Below, piece by piece: positions 52,257 to 61,182 of a stretch of DNA of 64,000 nt (position 1 is its first letter; every line of letters starts with the position of its first letter). The stretch is taken from NCBI RefSeq assembly GCF_037338445.1, contig NZ_CP147838.1, positions 1,240,001-1,304,000 on the forward strand, in the 5' to 3' direction. Origin of the DNA: Salinibaculum sp. SYNS191 (GTDB lineage Archaea; Halobacteriota; Halobacteria; Halobacteriales; Haloarculaceae). The notes beneath the pieces are model-generated. The model saw only the letters and a program-made list of their open reading frames with translations, did no database searches and was not told where the DNA came from. The translations under genes and the position numbers were made by a program.

Positions 52257-53192
52257 ATGAGTGACGAGATGGAGTTCGGCGTGATGCTCTCGGCGACGAG
52301 CAACACGTACGGCATCCCCGACGAGGACCTCCCGGAGGTCTTCCGCCGCAGCGGGCAGGTCGCCGAAGACAGCGGGTTCGACGTCGTCGTCGCCGGCGAC
52401 CACATCGTCTATCCCAAGGAGATTCCGAGCGACTACGAGTACTCCTCCTCCGGCGAACCGCCGTTCGACACGGAGACCAGCGTCTTCGACGTCTTCCAGG
52501 TGTTCGCCCACCTCGCCGCGGTCACCGACGACATCGACCTCGGGACCAACGTCGTCGCCGCGCCGTACCGACATCCGCTCGTTCTGACGAAGAACATCCT
52601 CAGCATCGACGCGCTCTCGCAGGGCCGCTTCGACTTCGGCGTCGCACCCGGCTGGATGAAGACGGAGTTCGACGCGCTCGGCACGCCCTTCGAGGAGCGG
52701 GGCCGGCGAACCGACGAGTTCCTCGAAATCTTCGAGCTGGCGTGCGAGAACGGCATCGCGAGCTACGAGGGCGAGTTCTACCAGTTCGACGAGGTCGGCT
52801 TCCACCCGCGACCGGCCCACGACATCCCGGTCTGGATCGGCGGGAAATCCGGCGCGGCCATCCGCCGCGTCGGGCAGTTCGGCACCGGCTGGTCGACGCT
52901 GTGGGACTACCCGGACGACGTCGCGGGGACACGCGACCGCATCATGAACGCGTGGACGGACTTCGAGCGCGAGGGGGACCCGGAAATCGCCGTGCTCCGG
53001 CCGGTGAACCTCAGCGCCGACGCCGACCCGGACAGACTCCTCTCCGGGGAACCGGCGGACATCGTCGAGGACGTCGAAACGTACCGGGACGCCGGTGCGA
53101 CCCGGATAATCGTCGACTTCTTCACGACCGACATCGACGAGCAGGTGCGGCTGATGGAACAGTTCGGCGACGAGATTATCGACGCGTTCTGA
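52257..53192 (+). CDS. LLM-class flavin/F420-dependent oxidoreductase
   Basis: The 311-residue luciferase-like protein begins MSDEMEFGVMLSATSN and has VVAGDHIVYP, GRFDFGVAPGWMKTEF near residue 125 and PVWIGGKSGAAIRR near residue 195. This pattern is closest to the F420-dependent group. It could be a monooxygenase or a dehydrogenase of the degradation route. I chose the ATG at 52257 because the 22 residues upstream are Arg/Pro-rich. It is convergent with a cupin gene. Confidence 0.85.
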   Translation: MSDEMEFGVMLSATSNTYGIPDEDLPEVFRRSGQVAEDSGFDVVVAGDHIVYPKEIPSDYEYSSSGEPPFDTETSVFDVFQVFAHLAAVTDDIDLGTNVVAAPYRHPLVLTKNILSIDALSQGRFDFGVAPGWMKTEFDALGTPFEERGRRTDEFLEIFELACENGIASYEGEFYQFDEVGFHPRPAHDIPVWIGGKSGAAIRRVGQFGTGWSTLWDYPDDVAGTRDRIMNAWTDFEREGDPEIAVLRPVNLSADADPDRLLSGEPADIVEDVETYRDAGATRIIVDFFTTDIDEQVRLMEQFGDEIIDAF

Positions 53193-53195
53193 GCG

Positions 53196-53585
53196 TCACT
53201 CCTCGTCCAAGTCCTCCTCGAAGACGGCGTCGTTGCGGAGGTTCGGTGCGCCGACGGCGAAGATTTCGGTGTCTTCGAGGGCGTGAATCTGGCGCATCGG
53301 GCCGGGGTCGACCACCACGAAGTCGTTGGGTTCGAGTTCGAACTCCTCGCCGCCGACCTCCATGACAGCGTGGCCGGACAGGACGAAGAAAATCTCCTCC
53401 TGTTCCTTCTGGTAGTGGCGGCGGACGGTGTCGCCCTCGTCGTAGTAGAAGTAGTTGAACCGCATCTCGTTGGGCCGGTCGTCACCGCGCGTCTTGAGGT
53501 CGTAGCCGATCATCTTCACCGCCGGCTCGGCGTCTGTGCGTGTGCTCTCGTCGACCTCCTCCAGGTTGATTTTCGAGTAGGACAT
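53196..53585 (-). CDS. Cupin-domain protein
   Basis: The 129-residue single-domain cupin has a long central strand pair (EIFFVLSGHAVMEVGG) and a His near the second motif (RQIHALEDTE). The usual HxH of motif 1 is reduced to one His (RRHYQKEQEE), so metal binding may be altered. It ends 3 nt from the stop of the LLM gene. Confidence 0.75.
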   Translation of the reverse strand: MSYSKINLEEVDESTRTDAEPAVKMIGYDLKTRGDDRPNEMRFNYFYYDEGDTVRRHYQKEQEEIFFVLSGHAVMEVGGEEFELEPNDFVVVDPGPMRQIHALEDTEIFAVGAPNLRNDAVFEEDLDEE

Positions 53586-53700
53586 ACGTCCGTCACTCTG
53601 CCCCCGCGGTCATAAAACCTCGCGGTCGGTGCCCCGCACCGGTAGGGTTAAACGAGTCGTCTCCGACGTGTAGGAACATGCAACAGCGAGGGAGCGGTCC

Positions 53701-54561
53701 ATGGTAGCGGCAGACGGCGACATCGTCGACATCTGGTGTAACCTGTTCACCAGGGAGGGGATGGAGATTTACTTCGACTCGGAGGCACAGACCGTCGCGG
53801 CCCGGATTTTCGGGAAAGAGGACATGTACGACCCCGAGAAGGGGATGGACGCCGACGCGTTCGTCGACGTGATGGACGCAAACGGCGTCGACACGGTGCT
53901 GATTCCCGCGCTCAAGTTCGGCGCTCTGGAGGGCGGGATGCAGATAGACGTCCCCCACGACCTGGTCGCCGACGTCGCGAGCGAGTACCCCGACCGCATC
54001 AAGGGGCTGGCGGGCATCAATCCCCGCGAGGGGATGGACGGGGTCGCCAGGCTGGAGGAGTACGTCGAGGACCACGGGTTCGTCGGCGCGCTGCTGGAAC
54101 CGTACGGCTGGAACCGGCCCATCAACCACCGGCAGTACTACCCGTTCTACGCGAAGTGCGCCGAACTCGACGTCCCCGTCGTGATGCAGGTCGGTCACTC
54201 GGCGATGAAGATGCCGAGCAAGATGGGCAAACCGCTTCTGCTGGACGACATCGCGCTCGACTTCCCCGACCTGCAAATCGTCGGCGGCCACACCGGCTGG
54301 CCGTGGTCGTCCGAACTCGAAGCGCTCGTCTGGAAACACTCCAACCTCTACCTCGGCGCGACGGCGCACGCACCGAAGTACTGGGACGAGAACATCGTCC
54401 AGTTCATCCGCACCCGCGGCAGGGACAAGGCCGTCTTCGGGACCGACTACCCCGTGCTGGAGTACGAGGAGACGCTCGCCCAGGTCGAGGCGCTGGACCT
54501 CGGCGCGGACGTCGAGCGGAAACTGCTCTCGGAGAACGCACGGGACCTGTTCGACCTCTAG
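53701..54561 (+). CDS. Amidohydrolase-2 family protein lacking the N-terminal HxH
   Basis: The 286-residue TIM-barrel protein keeps His in VMQVGHSAMK, His in VGGHTGWPW and the FGTDYP aspartate. At the N-terminus, where the family has HxH, it reads VDIWCNLF. Loss of two metal ligands suggests a different metal site or a non-hydrolytic role such as decarboxylation. It is convergent with the IclR regulator, 8 nt apart. Confidence 0.8.
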   Translation: MVAADGDIVDIWCNLFTREGMEIYFDSEAQTVAARIFGKEDMYDPEKGMDADAFVDVMDANGVDTVLIPALKFGALEGGMQIDVPHDLVADVASEYPDRIKGLAGINPREGMDGVARLEEYVEDHGFVGALLEPYGWNRPINHRQYYPFYAKCAELDVPVVMQVGHSAMKMPSKMGKPLLLDDIALDFPDLQIVGGHTGWPWSSELEALVWKHSNLYLGATAHAPKYWDENIVQFIRTRGRDKAVFGTDYPVLEYEETLAQVEALDLGADVERKLLSENARDLFDL

Positions 54562-54569
54562 GTCGGCGG

Positions 54570-55325
54570 TTACCCGTAGGTGAGGTTGAGTTCGACGATG
54601 TTCGACGCGCTGAGCAGGAGGTCGGGCAGCGTCTCCTCGAAGCGCTCGCCGCGCATCCGGTTCGCCGGACCGCCGACGGCGATGGCGCCGACGACCTCGC
54701 CGCGGTCGAGGATGGGTGCGGCGACGCCTTTGACCCCCTCGACGAGTTCGTTCGTGTCCGTCGCGTACCCCTGGCGGCGGATCTCCTCCAGTTCCCGCTT
54801 GAGTGGCGTCGGGTCGGTGATGGTGTACGGCGTGTACGCTGTCAGGCCGCGCTCCTCGATGATGGCGTCGATGCGTGGCTTGGGGAGGTGCGCCAGCATG
54901 ACTTTGCCCGCCGCGTTGGCGTGCAGCGGGGTCGGCCGGCCGGCGTAGGCGTCTAGATTGACTGCGTTGGCCCCCTTCGCGACGTGCAACAGGACCGCGC
55001 GGCCGCGCTCCTCGATGGAGAGACTCGCGTGCTCGCCCGTCTCCTCCGCCAGGTCCTCCACCTCGGGTCGGCCGGCCTCGTATATCGGTTGCTGCCGCCG
55101 CGCCTGGGCGCCGATTTCGAGGAACCGCGAACCGACCCGGTAGACGTTGTCCGTCTTGACCACGACGCCCATCGACTCCAGCGTCCGGAGATGGTCGTGG
55201 AGCGTGCTCTTGGGCATGTCCATGTGGTCCACCAGTTCCGTGAACCTCGCCCCCCCGAGTTCGAGCAACGCCTCCACGACGCCGAAGGCGACTTCGGTCG
55301 TTTTGACCGGCATTCGGTTGCTCAT
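54570..55325 (-). CDS. IclR-family transcriptional regulator
   Basis: The 251-residue regulator has an N-terminal winged helix (VAFGVVEALLELGGARFTEL, then MPKSTLHDHLRTLESMG as recognition helix) and a C-terminal GAF-like effector domain (from about residue 85, with GVKGVAAPI and RGEVVGAIAVGG). IclR proteins typically control aromatic or carboxylic acid catabolism in response to a pathway intermediate. I chose the ATG at 55325, which is 27 nt from a TATA element; the longer form from 55352 would start inside it. It is a candidate regulator of the island. Confidence 0.9.
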   Translation of the reverse strand: MSNRMPVKTTEVAFGVVEALLELGGARFTELVDHMDMPKSTLHDHLRTLESMGVVVKTDNVYRVGSRFLEIGAQARRQQPIYEAGRPEVEDLAEETGEHASLSIEERGRAVLLHVAKGANAVNLDAYAGRPTPLHANAAGKVMLAHLPKPRIDAIIEERGLTAYTPYTITDPTPLKRELEEIRRQGYATDTNELVEGVKGVAAPILDRGEVVGAIAVGGPANRMRGERFEETLPDLLLSASNIVELNLTYG

Positions 55326-56492
55326 GGATTGTGGCATGTTGTGGAGTCTCATAAATCTATCCGAAATAGCCGGAATAGTAACGAGTCAGGACCGAGACCG
55401 GTGTCAATTACGCCCTTTTCGAATATATGTACAATAATCACGTAGAATCGGTGTGAAGTATGCTCTATAGCGCCGTATCGTGTGATATACAGATATTCAG
55501 CTGAGACCTGTCTACTGACAAAATCCGAACCTGGACAATTTTGGTAACAAGTCACACACTAACGCGCAACAGTATTCTTCCGGGGTAGCCGGAGAGAAAA
55601 TCTGGCGGTCGTAAGCGAGCGACACGAGCTATAGGCCGATTTGCGACCACTAATCGAGAGAATATGTGCAGAAATGGGATTCGGATAACCCGGAGACAGC
55701 AGTGACAAACGACCCACGCCCCCGCGACGGTCGGACCTGTCACTGGGCGACAAGCTGTCACGAACCCCATTACAGTCGTATGTCTGTAACTGACGTCCGC
55801 GGCGAACAACGCTCAGACAGGTGTACTCCCCGAGTCGCCCCCCATTACAAACATATGGTAGTCACCGTGGGGACTGTCGAGCAGGAACTCCACCCGGCCC
55901 CGCCCCTGCGAAGGGGTGGTTGCTGGTCTGACGTTCGCGGTGCCCGGCAAAATTTTCCGAGTTGGCCGGACTGGGGGTGACGGCCCTTCCCGACACCGAG
56001 ATACCGCGGCAAATGCTGCCAGACGCTCGAACTCGAAAGCGAAGTGCCACCGCAAGGCTGGTTTCACTCCCGGCCCACGGTCGACAGGACAGTGAAGTGA
56101 GAAAATCAGAGGCAAAAATTTCCCCCAGCCCCATTTCCAGTATATATATGTGCCGGATTCCGCCCACGCGTTCGGATATACCGGAACGCGGCAAATGTTG
56201 TGTCGAACGTCCACGCGAAGATGGCCACCCGCAGACACCGATGGAAACAACCGGCGTTGTATTCCTCATGGTTTATTATGTCTAATTCGCCGACACGTCC
56301 CGGCCCAGCCCACGGCAGGCGCGGGTGTGATACCGCGTGGCCGACGGGTGTTTCCTGACTCGGGTCGGCGAGCCACCTGACAGCCACCAGGAACGACCTC
56401 CGACAATCTCGAACGGGTCGTTTCACCCCTGCGTGGGGGGTCGCCGGGGCCAGATAGATTTACAAGTCTGTTGCTGTTAGCTTCGCTCGCGA
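55326..56492. other. 1.2-kb gene-poor region
   Basis: No frame here looks like a protein. The first 60 nt hold the IclR promoter. Features seen are the phrase CCCATTACA at about 55768 and 55845, the word GCGGCAAATGYTG at about 56006 and 56190, and a long TATA-like run AGTATATATATG around 56139. These look like remnants of duplicated or inserted DNA. The right end holds the promoter of the SDR at 56493. Confidence 0.4.
55350..55378 (-). promoter_or_regulatory. IclR gene promoter with operator-like palindrome
   Basis: CTATCCG at 55357-55363 and CGGAATAG at 55371-55378 are inverted with a one-base gap around a 7-nt centre. They lie directly upstream of the minus-strand TATA (ATTTAT, 55351-55356), 27 nt before the chosen start. 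This position suits autoregulation. Confidence 0.5.
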
Positions 56493-57278
56493 ATGACTAC
56501 GACAGATTTCACAGTCCGTGGCTCGACGGCCGTCGTCACGGGGTCGTCCTCCGGTATCGGTCGCGCAATCGCAGAACGCTTCGCCCGCGACGGCGTCGAC
56601 GTCGTCGTCTGCTCGCGGTCACAGGAGAACGTCGACCCCGTCGCGGAGGCCATCAACGAGGCCGACCACGACGGGCGCGCGCTCGCCGTCGAGTGCGACG
56701 TCACCGAGTGGGACGCCATCGAAGCGCTCGTCGAGGCGACGACGGACCACTTCGGACCCATCGACGTCTGGGTGAACAACGCCGGTGCGAGCTTCGTCGC
56801 CCCCTTCGAGGACATCAGCGAGAACGGCTGGAAGACCATCGTCGACATCAACCTCCACGGCGCGTTCAACTGCGCGCAGGTCGTCGGCGAGCAGATGCGC
56901 GACCGGGGCGAAGGGACCATCATCAACATCTCCAGCGTCGCGGCCCGCGACGGCGCGCCGGGGATGGCCCACTACGCGGCGTCGAAGGCCGGCATGAACA
57001 ACCTCACGCGGACGCTTGCCTACGAGTGGGCCGAGTACGGCGTCCGCGTCAACGGCATCATGCCGGGCCTCATCGCGACGGAGGGCCTGGAGAGCCAGGA
57101 GGGAATCGGCGCGGACGACATCGACAGGGAAGAAGTCGACCGGCAGATAGGGACCCCGGACGAACTCGCCTCTGTGGCGCAGTTCCTCGCCAGTCCGGCG
57201 GCGAGTTACGTTCTCGGCGAGACGATTACCGTCGAGGGCGTCCCGCGCATCGCGCGCACGAGCCACCACGAGGAGTGA
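56493..57278 (+). CDS. Short-chain dehydrogenase/reductase
   Basis: This is a classical SDR of 261 residues with TGSSSGIG near residues 15-22, VVCSRSQEN after strand 2 (Ser-Arg suggests NADP(H)), NNAG near residue 93, and catalytic Ser plus YAASK near residue 160. It is closely related in layout to the SDR at 16273. It is convergent with the HMG-CoA-synthase-like/DUF35 fusion gene and stands after the long gene-poor stretch. It probably catalyses a hydroxyacyl or alcohol dehydrogenase step. Confidence 0.9.
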   Translation: MTTTDFTVRGSTAVVTGSSSGIGRAIAERFARDGVDVVVCSRSQENVDPVAEAINEADHDGRALAVECDVTEWDAIEALVEATTDHFGPIDVWVNNAGASFVAPFEDISENGWKTIVDINLHGAFNCAQVVGEQMRDRGEGTIINISSVAARDGAPGMAHYAASKAGMNNLTRTLAYEWAEYGVRVNGIMPGLIATEGLESQEGIGADDIDREEVDRQIGTPDELASVAQFLASPAASYVLGETITVEGVPRIARTSHHEE

Positions 57279-57284
57279 CCGCGC

Positions 57285-58709
57285 TCAGGCCGACGGCCTG
57301 ACCTTGAACCCGTAGCGGGTGACGCCTTCCTGCGTGTAGATGCGGCGAATCGTCATCTCCACCTCGTCCCCGACGGCGACGTCCTCGGGGTCGACCTCCA
57401 CGAACAGCGCCGGGAGACTGGCCGACCCGCCGTCCGGCCCGTCGAAGGCGACGATACCGGTGGCGTACTCGCCGGAGCGCCCCTGCAGTTCCGCGAACTC
57501 GGGTGGCGCACCGCCCTGAGAGATTATCGACGAGGCTTCCACGCTCCCGGTCCGCGAGAGTTCGACCGGCTCGTACTCCGCCAGCGCGTTGCAGTGGCTG
57601 CAGGCACCGCGCGGTGGCATGTTCAGCCGGTCGCAGGCCGGACACCGACCCGCTTCGAGCCGGTATCGCTGGGCGAGCGAGCGGTGCCACGCGGGCAGGC
57701 TGACGTAGCCGCCACCGCCCTGTGGCGCGCCGCCGGTCACCTCGCCGCGCTGGCGGAGGTACGAAGCGTAGTCGAGGTCCACCTCGCCGTCGAGCGAGAC
57801 GCCGGTCGGGACGGTCTCGGTCACGTCGATGGCAACCGCCTCCGCGGTCGCACCGGACCCGGCGGCGACGCCGACGATGCCCGACACGTCGTCCGACAGC
57901 GCCATGGCGATGCTGAGCGGGACGCTCGCCGCGCCCGTGTCGCCGAGCGTGTGGACGGTCGCGTGTGCTTTCAGGTCCTCCCCCGAGACCGGGAGCGCGC
58001 CGGTCACGCGGTACGGCTGCCGGCCGTCCGTCGCCTGGACGGCGGCGGCGTCGACGGCCGCCTCGTCGTAGTCGAGCGACCCCAGCGCGCGGGTGACGGT
58101 CGACTCGAAGGCCTGGCGGTCGAAGGGCGTGATACCCAGCCCCGCCGAGCGGTCGCTGCCGCGCTCGCGAAAGCGCGTGCCGGCCGCCGGTTCCGCGACG
58201 GACGCGAACGCGTCGAGCGTCGCCGCACCGTCAGCGGTCACGACGAAGGCAGCCGCGCCGGCACCGGCACCCTGTTCGAGCGCCTCGTCGAGCGCCCCGC
58301 GGGGCGCGTCGCTGGCGACGACGAGCGCCGGCCCCGTCGAGTCGACCGCCCGGGCGGCCGCCCGCAGCGCACGCACGCCGGCGGTCAGCGACCCCGTGAA
58401 CATGGTCGTCTCGGCCGTCTCCGGGACCGCCAGCATCTCGCCGAAGCGCGGGAGCAGCGCCTCCTCCTCGACCGGCGGGTTCGTCGTCGCGAACCCGACC
58501 CAGCCGACGTCCGCACCCGAAACTGCGGCCGCGTCAAGCGCGTTCCGGGCCGCCTCGTAGCCCATCGTCAGCACGTCCTCGTCGGGACCCGGGACGGCCG
58601 TCTCCTCGATGCCGCCGGCCTTGAACTGCCCCCACGCGTCCGCGATGGCGTCGCCGGTGAGACGGCTCCGGGGCGCGTAGGCTCCAGCGGCAGCGATGCC
58701 CGGCGTCAT
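57285..58709 (-). CDS. HMG-CoA-synthase-like / DUF35 fusion without catalytic cysteine
   Basis: The 474-residue protein joins a thiolase-superfamily domain of the HMG-CoA synthase type (residues 1-325) to a C-terminal DUF35 zinc ribbon (Cys356, 359, 370, 373) and OB fold. The synthase domain contains no cysteine at all; the nucleophile region reads TTMFTGSLTAGVRAL. The final glycine-rich motif (HTLGDTGAASVPL) remains. It therefore cannot form the acyl-enzyme of true synthases and probably serves as a structural or channelling partner. It overlaps the intact thiolase gene upstream by 4 bp, which implies a complex. Confidence 0.85.
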   Translation of the reverse strand: MTPGIAAAGAYAPRSRLTGDAIADAWGQFKAGGIEETAVPGPDEDVLTMGYEAARNALDAAAVSGADVGWVGFATTNPPVEEEALLPRFGEMLAVPETAETTMFTGSLTAGVRALRAAARAVDSTGPALVVASDAPRGALDEALEQGAGAGAAAFVVTADGAATLDAFASVAEPAAGTRFRERGSDRSAGLGITPFDRQAFESTVTRALGSLDYDEAAVDAAAVQATDGRQPYRVTGALPVSGEDLKAHATVHTLGDTGAASVPLSIAMALSDDVSGIVGVAAGSGATAEAVAIDVTETVPTGVSLDGEVDLDYASYLRQRGEVTGGAPQGGGGYVSLPAWHRSLAQRYRLEAGRCPACDRLNMPPRGACSHCNALAEYEPVELSRTGSVEASSIISQGGAPPEFAELQGRSGEYATGIVAFDGPDGGSASLPALFVEVDPEDVAVGDEVEMTIRRIYTQEGVTRYGFKVRPSA

Positions 58710-59878
58710 GCCGACCCCTCCCGTTCGAGGATGTGAACGGTCGCGGCACCGCCGCTCCCGCCGATGTTGTGCGCCAGGCCGACGGTGGCGTCCGCGACCT
58801 GTCGGTCGCCGGCGTGGCCGCTCAACTGCTCGAACACCTCGACCATCTGGCTCGCGCCGGTCGCGCCGATGGGGTGGCCCTTCGACTTCAGCCCGCCGGA
58901 GGTGTTGACGGGGAGGTCCCCGCCCAGCCTGGTCTCACCGCTCTCGGCGAACGCGCCGCCCTCGCCGGGGTCGCAAAAGCCCAGGTCCTCGTACGCGACG
59001 ATTTCCGCGATGGAGAAGCAATCGTGGACCTCGGCGAAGTCCAGGTCGTCGGCACTGATACCGGCCTCGTCGTAGGCTGCCGCCGCTGCGTCCCTGGTCG
59101 CCGGAATCGACGTGTAGGAATCGCGCTCGAACAGGCCGATTCCGCCGCTGGCCGCGCCCGCACCGGCGACGCGAATCGGGTCGTCGGTGTACTCGTCGAC
59201 GACGTCCTCGCTGGCGACCAGCACCGCGGCCGCGCCGTCGGACATCGGACAGCAGTGGTAGAGACCGAGCGGCGCGGCGATAGTGGGCGCGGACTCGGCG
59301 TCTTCGAGCGAGCACTCGTAGCCCAGATGGGCGTGCGGGTTCTTCGCGCCGTGTTCGTGGCTCTTGACCGCAACGTGGGAGAGCTGTTCGCTGGTCGTCC
59401 CGTACTCGGCCATGTGGGCGCTGGCAATCTGTGCGAACACGCCCGAGAAGGTGGTCCCGGCCATGCGCTCCCACTCCATCTCGCCGCTGACCCCCAGCCA
59501 GTAGCGGGCGCGGTCCCGACCGAGGTCGTTCATGACCTCCGTGCCGCCAGCGAGCGCGACGTCGGCCATCCCGCTTCTGACCGCCTGAATCGCCTGTCTG
59601 ACGCTGTACCCGCTGGCAGCGCAGGCGTTCTCCAGGCGGACGCAGGGAACCCCGTCGAGGCCGACGTGTTCGGTGACGGCCGGGCCGGGGAGGCCGATCT
59701 GTCGGCCGCCGATGCTCACCATGCCGATGTACGCCTCGTCGATGTCGTCCCGCGAGATGCCCTTCGGGACGCTCGCAGTCGTCTCCTCGAACGCAGTGCG
59801 AAACAGCGACCGGTAGCTCTCGTCGGGAAAGGCACCGAAGTCACTCTGCCCTGCGCCAATCAGATATGCGTCGCGCAT
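58706..59878 (-). CDS. SCP-x-type thiolase (acetyl-CoA acyltransferase)
   Basis: The 390-residue thiolase is intact: nucleophile Cys86 in ENACAASG, the HDCF motif (EVHDCFSIAE) and the C-terminal SKGHPIGATG. It cleaves 3-ketoacyl-CoA to acyl-CoA and acetyl- or propionyl-CoA, or runs in reverse. The DUF35-fused partner is encoded with a 4-bp overlap. A minus-strand TATA (AGGTTTACATT around 59900-59910) lies about 25 nt before the ATG at 59878. The 764-residue frame to 61000 is an artefact of an open antisense frame. Confidence 0.9.
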   Translation of the reverse strand: MRDAYLIGAGQSDFGAFPDESYRSLFRTAFEETTASVPKGISRDDIDEAYIGMVSIGGRQIGLPGPAVTEHVGLDGVPCVRLENACAASGYSVRQAIQAVRSGMADVALAGGTEVMNDLGRDRARYWLGVSGEMEWERMAGTTFSGVFAQIASAHMAEYGTTSEQLSHVAVKSHEHGAKNPHAHLGYECSLEDAESAPTIAAPLGLYHCCPMSDGAAAVLVASEDVVDEYTDDPIRVAGAGAASGGIGLFERDSYTSIPATRDAAAAAYDEAGISADDLDFAEVHDCFSIAEIVAYEDLGFCDPGEGGAFAESGETRLGGDLPVNTSGGLKSKGHPIGATGASQMVEVFEQLSGHAGDRQVADATVGLAHNIGGSGGAATVHILEREGSA

Positions 59879-59992
59879 GGTTGAGCGAGTCCGCCTCGGA
59901 ATGTAAACCTGTCCCTCAGTCGCGGTGTCCCGCCCGGAAAACCCGCACTCTCGATGGCTTTTTGTATGCTCTGCTCCGACTACCGGACAGCA

Positions 59993-61120
59993 ATGTTCGA
60001 CCTGACTGACGAACAGGAGATGGTGCTGTCGGCGCTGGAGGATATCGCACGACAGGAGTTCGCCGACAGGGCCTTCGAGTGGCACGGCGAGCCCCCGTGG
60101 GAGAACGTCGAGTTGCTGGCCAAGCAGGGCTTTCTGGGCATCAACTTCGACGAAGCGTACGGCGGCGGCGGGATGGGCGAGTTCGAGGCCATGCTCAGCA
60201 TCGAGGCGGTCGGGAGCGTCTGCCCCGACACCGCCGAGTTCCTCTACAACCAGCAGATGGTCGCCCCCCGCGCCATCGAGATGTTCGGGACAGAGGAGGC
60301 CAAAGACCAGTACATCCCGCCGGTCATCGACGGCGAGACGGCCATCGCCATCGCCATCTCCGAGCCGGAATCCGGCTCCGACGTCGGGTCGATGCGGACC
60401 AGCGTGAGCGACGACCTCGTCCTCAACGGCGAGAAGATATGGGTCAGCAACGTCAAACACTCCGATGCCGCCGTCGTCTGGGTGAAATATCCCGAGGGAC
60501 TCGGCTCGCTCATCATCGAGTTCGACTGGGACGGCGTCGAGATTCAGGAGCACTACACCAACATGCACGGCGGGACCCAGAGCCAGATTCGCTTCGACGA
60601 CGTCGACGTCCCGGAGGAGAACATCCTCACCCGCGGCAAGGACGGCTTCGTCGACCAGCTCAAGGCGCTCAACTGGGAGCGGCTGGGGTGTGCGACGCTG
60701 GCGAACTCCTTCTCGCGCAACGCCCTGGAGAAGGCGCTGGACTACGCCCAGCAGCGCGAGCAGTTCGGCCAGCCCATCGGCGACTTCCAGGGCATCGAGT
60801 GGAAACTGGCGGACATGCTCACCGAACTCGAAGCCGGCCGGATGCTGACCTACCGCGCGGCGATGAACGCCCACCAGCAGGGTCGGGTCCCCGACCGCCT
60901 CGACACGTCGATTGCGAAACTGTTCTCGACGGAACGGGCCGAGCACATCGTCAGTGAAGCCCTCCAGATTCACGGCGCCAACGGCTACCAGCAGGGCCAC
61001 CCGCTGGAGTATCTCTACCGGATGGCTCGCGGCCGCCGCCTCGCCGCCGGCACCGACGAGATCCAGAAGAACCAGATCGCGTCGGTGATGAAGGAGTCCG
61101 GCCTCCCGGACCTCGTCTGA
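59993..61120 (+). CDS. Acyl-CoA dehydrogenase
   Basis: The 375-residue FAD enzyme has IAISEPESGSDVGSM near residue 118, KIWVSNVKHSD near residue 150, and the C-terminal MARGRRLAAGTDEIQKNQ. The Glu of the IYEGT motif is Ala here, so the catalytic base is probably the alternative Glu used by long-chain and isovaleryl-CoA dehydrogenases, which fits branched or bulky substrates. The ATG at 59993 gives the usual start MFDLTDEQE, and a TATA-like GCTTTTTGTAT is about 33 nt upstream. It is divergent from the thiolase operon. Confidence 0.9.
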   Translation: MFDLTDEQEMVLSALEDIARQEFADRAFEWHGEPPWENVELLAKQGFLGINFDEAYGGGGMGEFEAMLSIEAVGSVCPDTAEFLYNQQMVAPRAIEMFGTEEAKDQYIPPVIDGETAIAIAISEPESGSDVGSMRTSVSDDLVLNGEKIWVSNVKHSDAAVVWVKYPEGLGSLIIEFDWDGVEIQEHYTNMHGGTQSQIRFDDVDVPEENILTRGKDGFVDQLKALNWERLGCATLANSFSRNALEKALDYAQQREQFGQPIGDFQGIEWKLADMLTELEAGRMLTYRAAMNAHQQGRVPDRLDTSIAKLFSTERAEHIVSEALQIHGANGYQQGHPLEYLYRMARGRRLAAGTDEIQKNQIASVMKESGLPDLV

Positions 61121-61149
61121 GCGGGGTCGTCAGTCGGGCCGGGGGAACG

Positions 61150-61181
61150 CTTATACCCCTCCTTGGTGTGCGGTAGCACAC
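61150..61181 (+). promoter_or_regulatory. Promoter with operator-like inverted repeat before EthD gene 2
   Basis: CTTATA at 61150-61155 is about 30 nt before the ATG at 61183. GTGTGC (61166-61171) and GCACAC (61176-61181) form a perfect inverted repeat with a 4-nt spacer across the expected transcription start, a typical repressor position. Confidence 0.55.
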
Positions 61182-61182
61182 G

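Noticed and set aside
55862..56269. 135-residue minus-strand frame in the gene-poor region
   Set aside because: No recognisable composition or motif; other frames of similar quality overlap it.
58706..61000. Single 764-residue minus-strand protein
   Set aside because: Only the part from 59878 is thiolase. The upstream part is antisense to an acyl-CoA dehydrogenase, and a TATA box precedes 59878.
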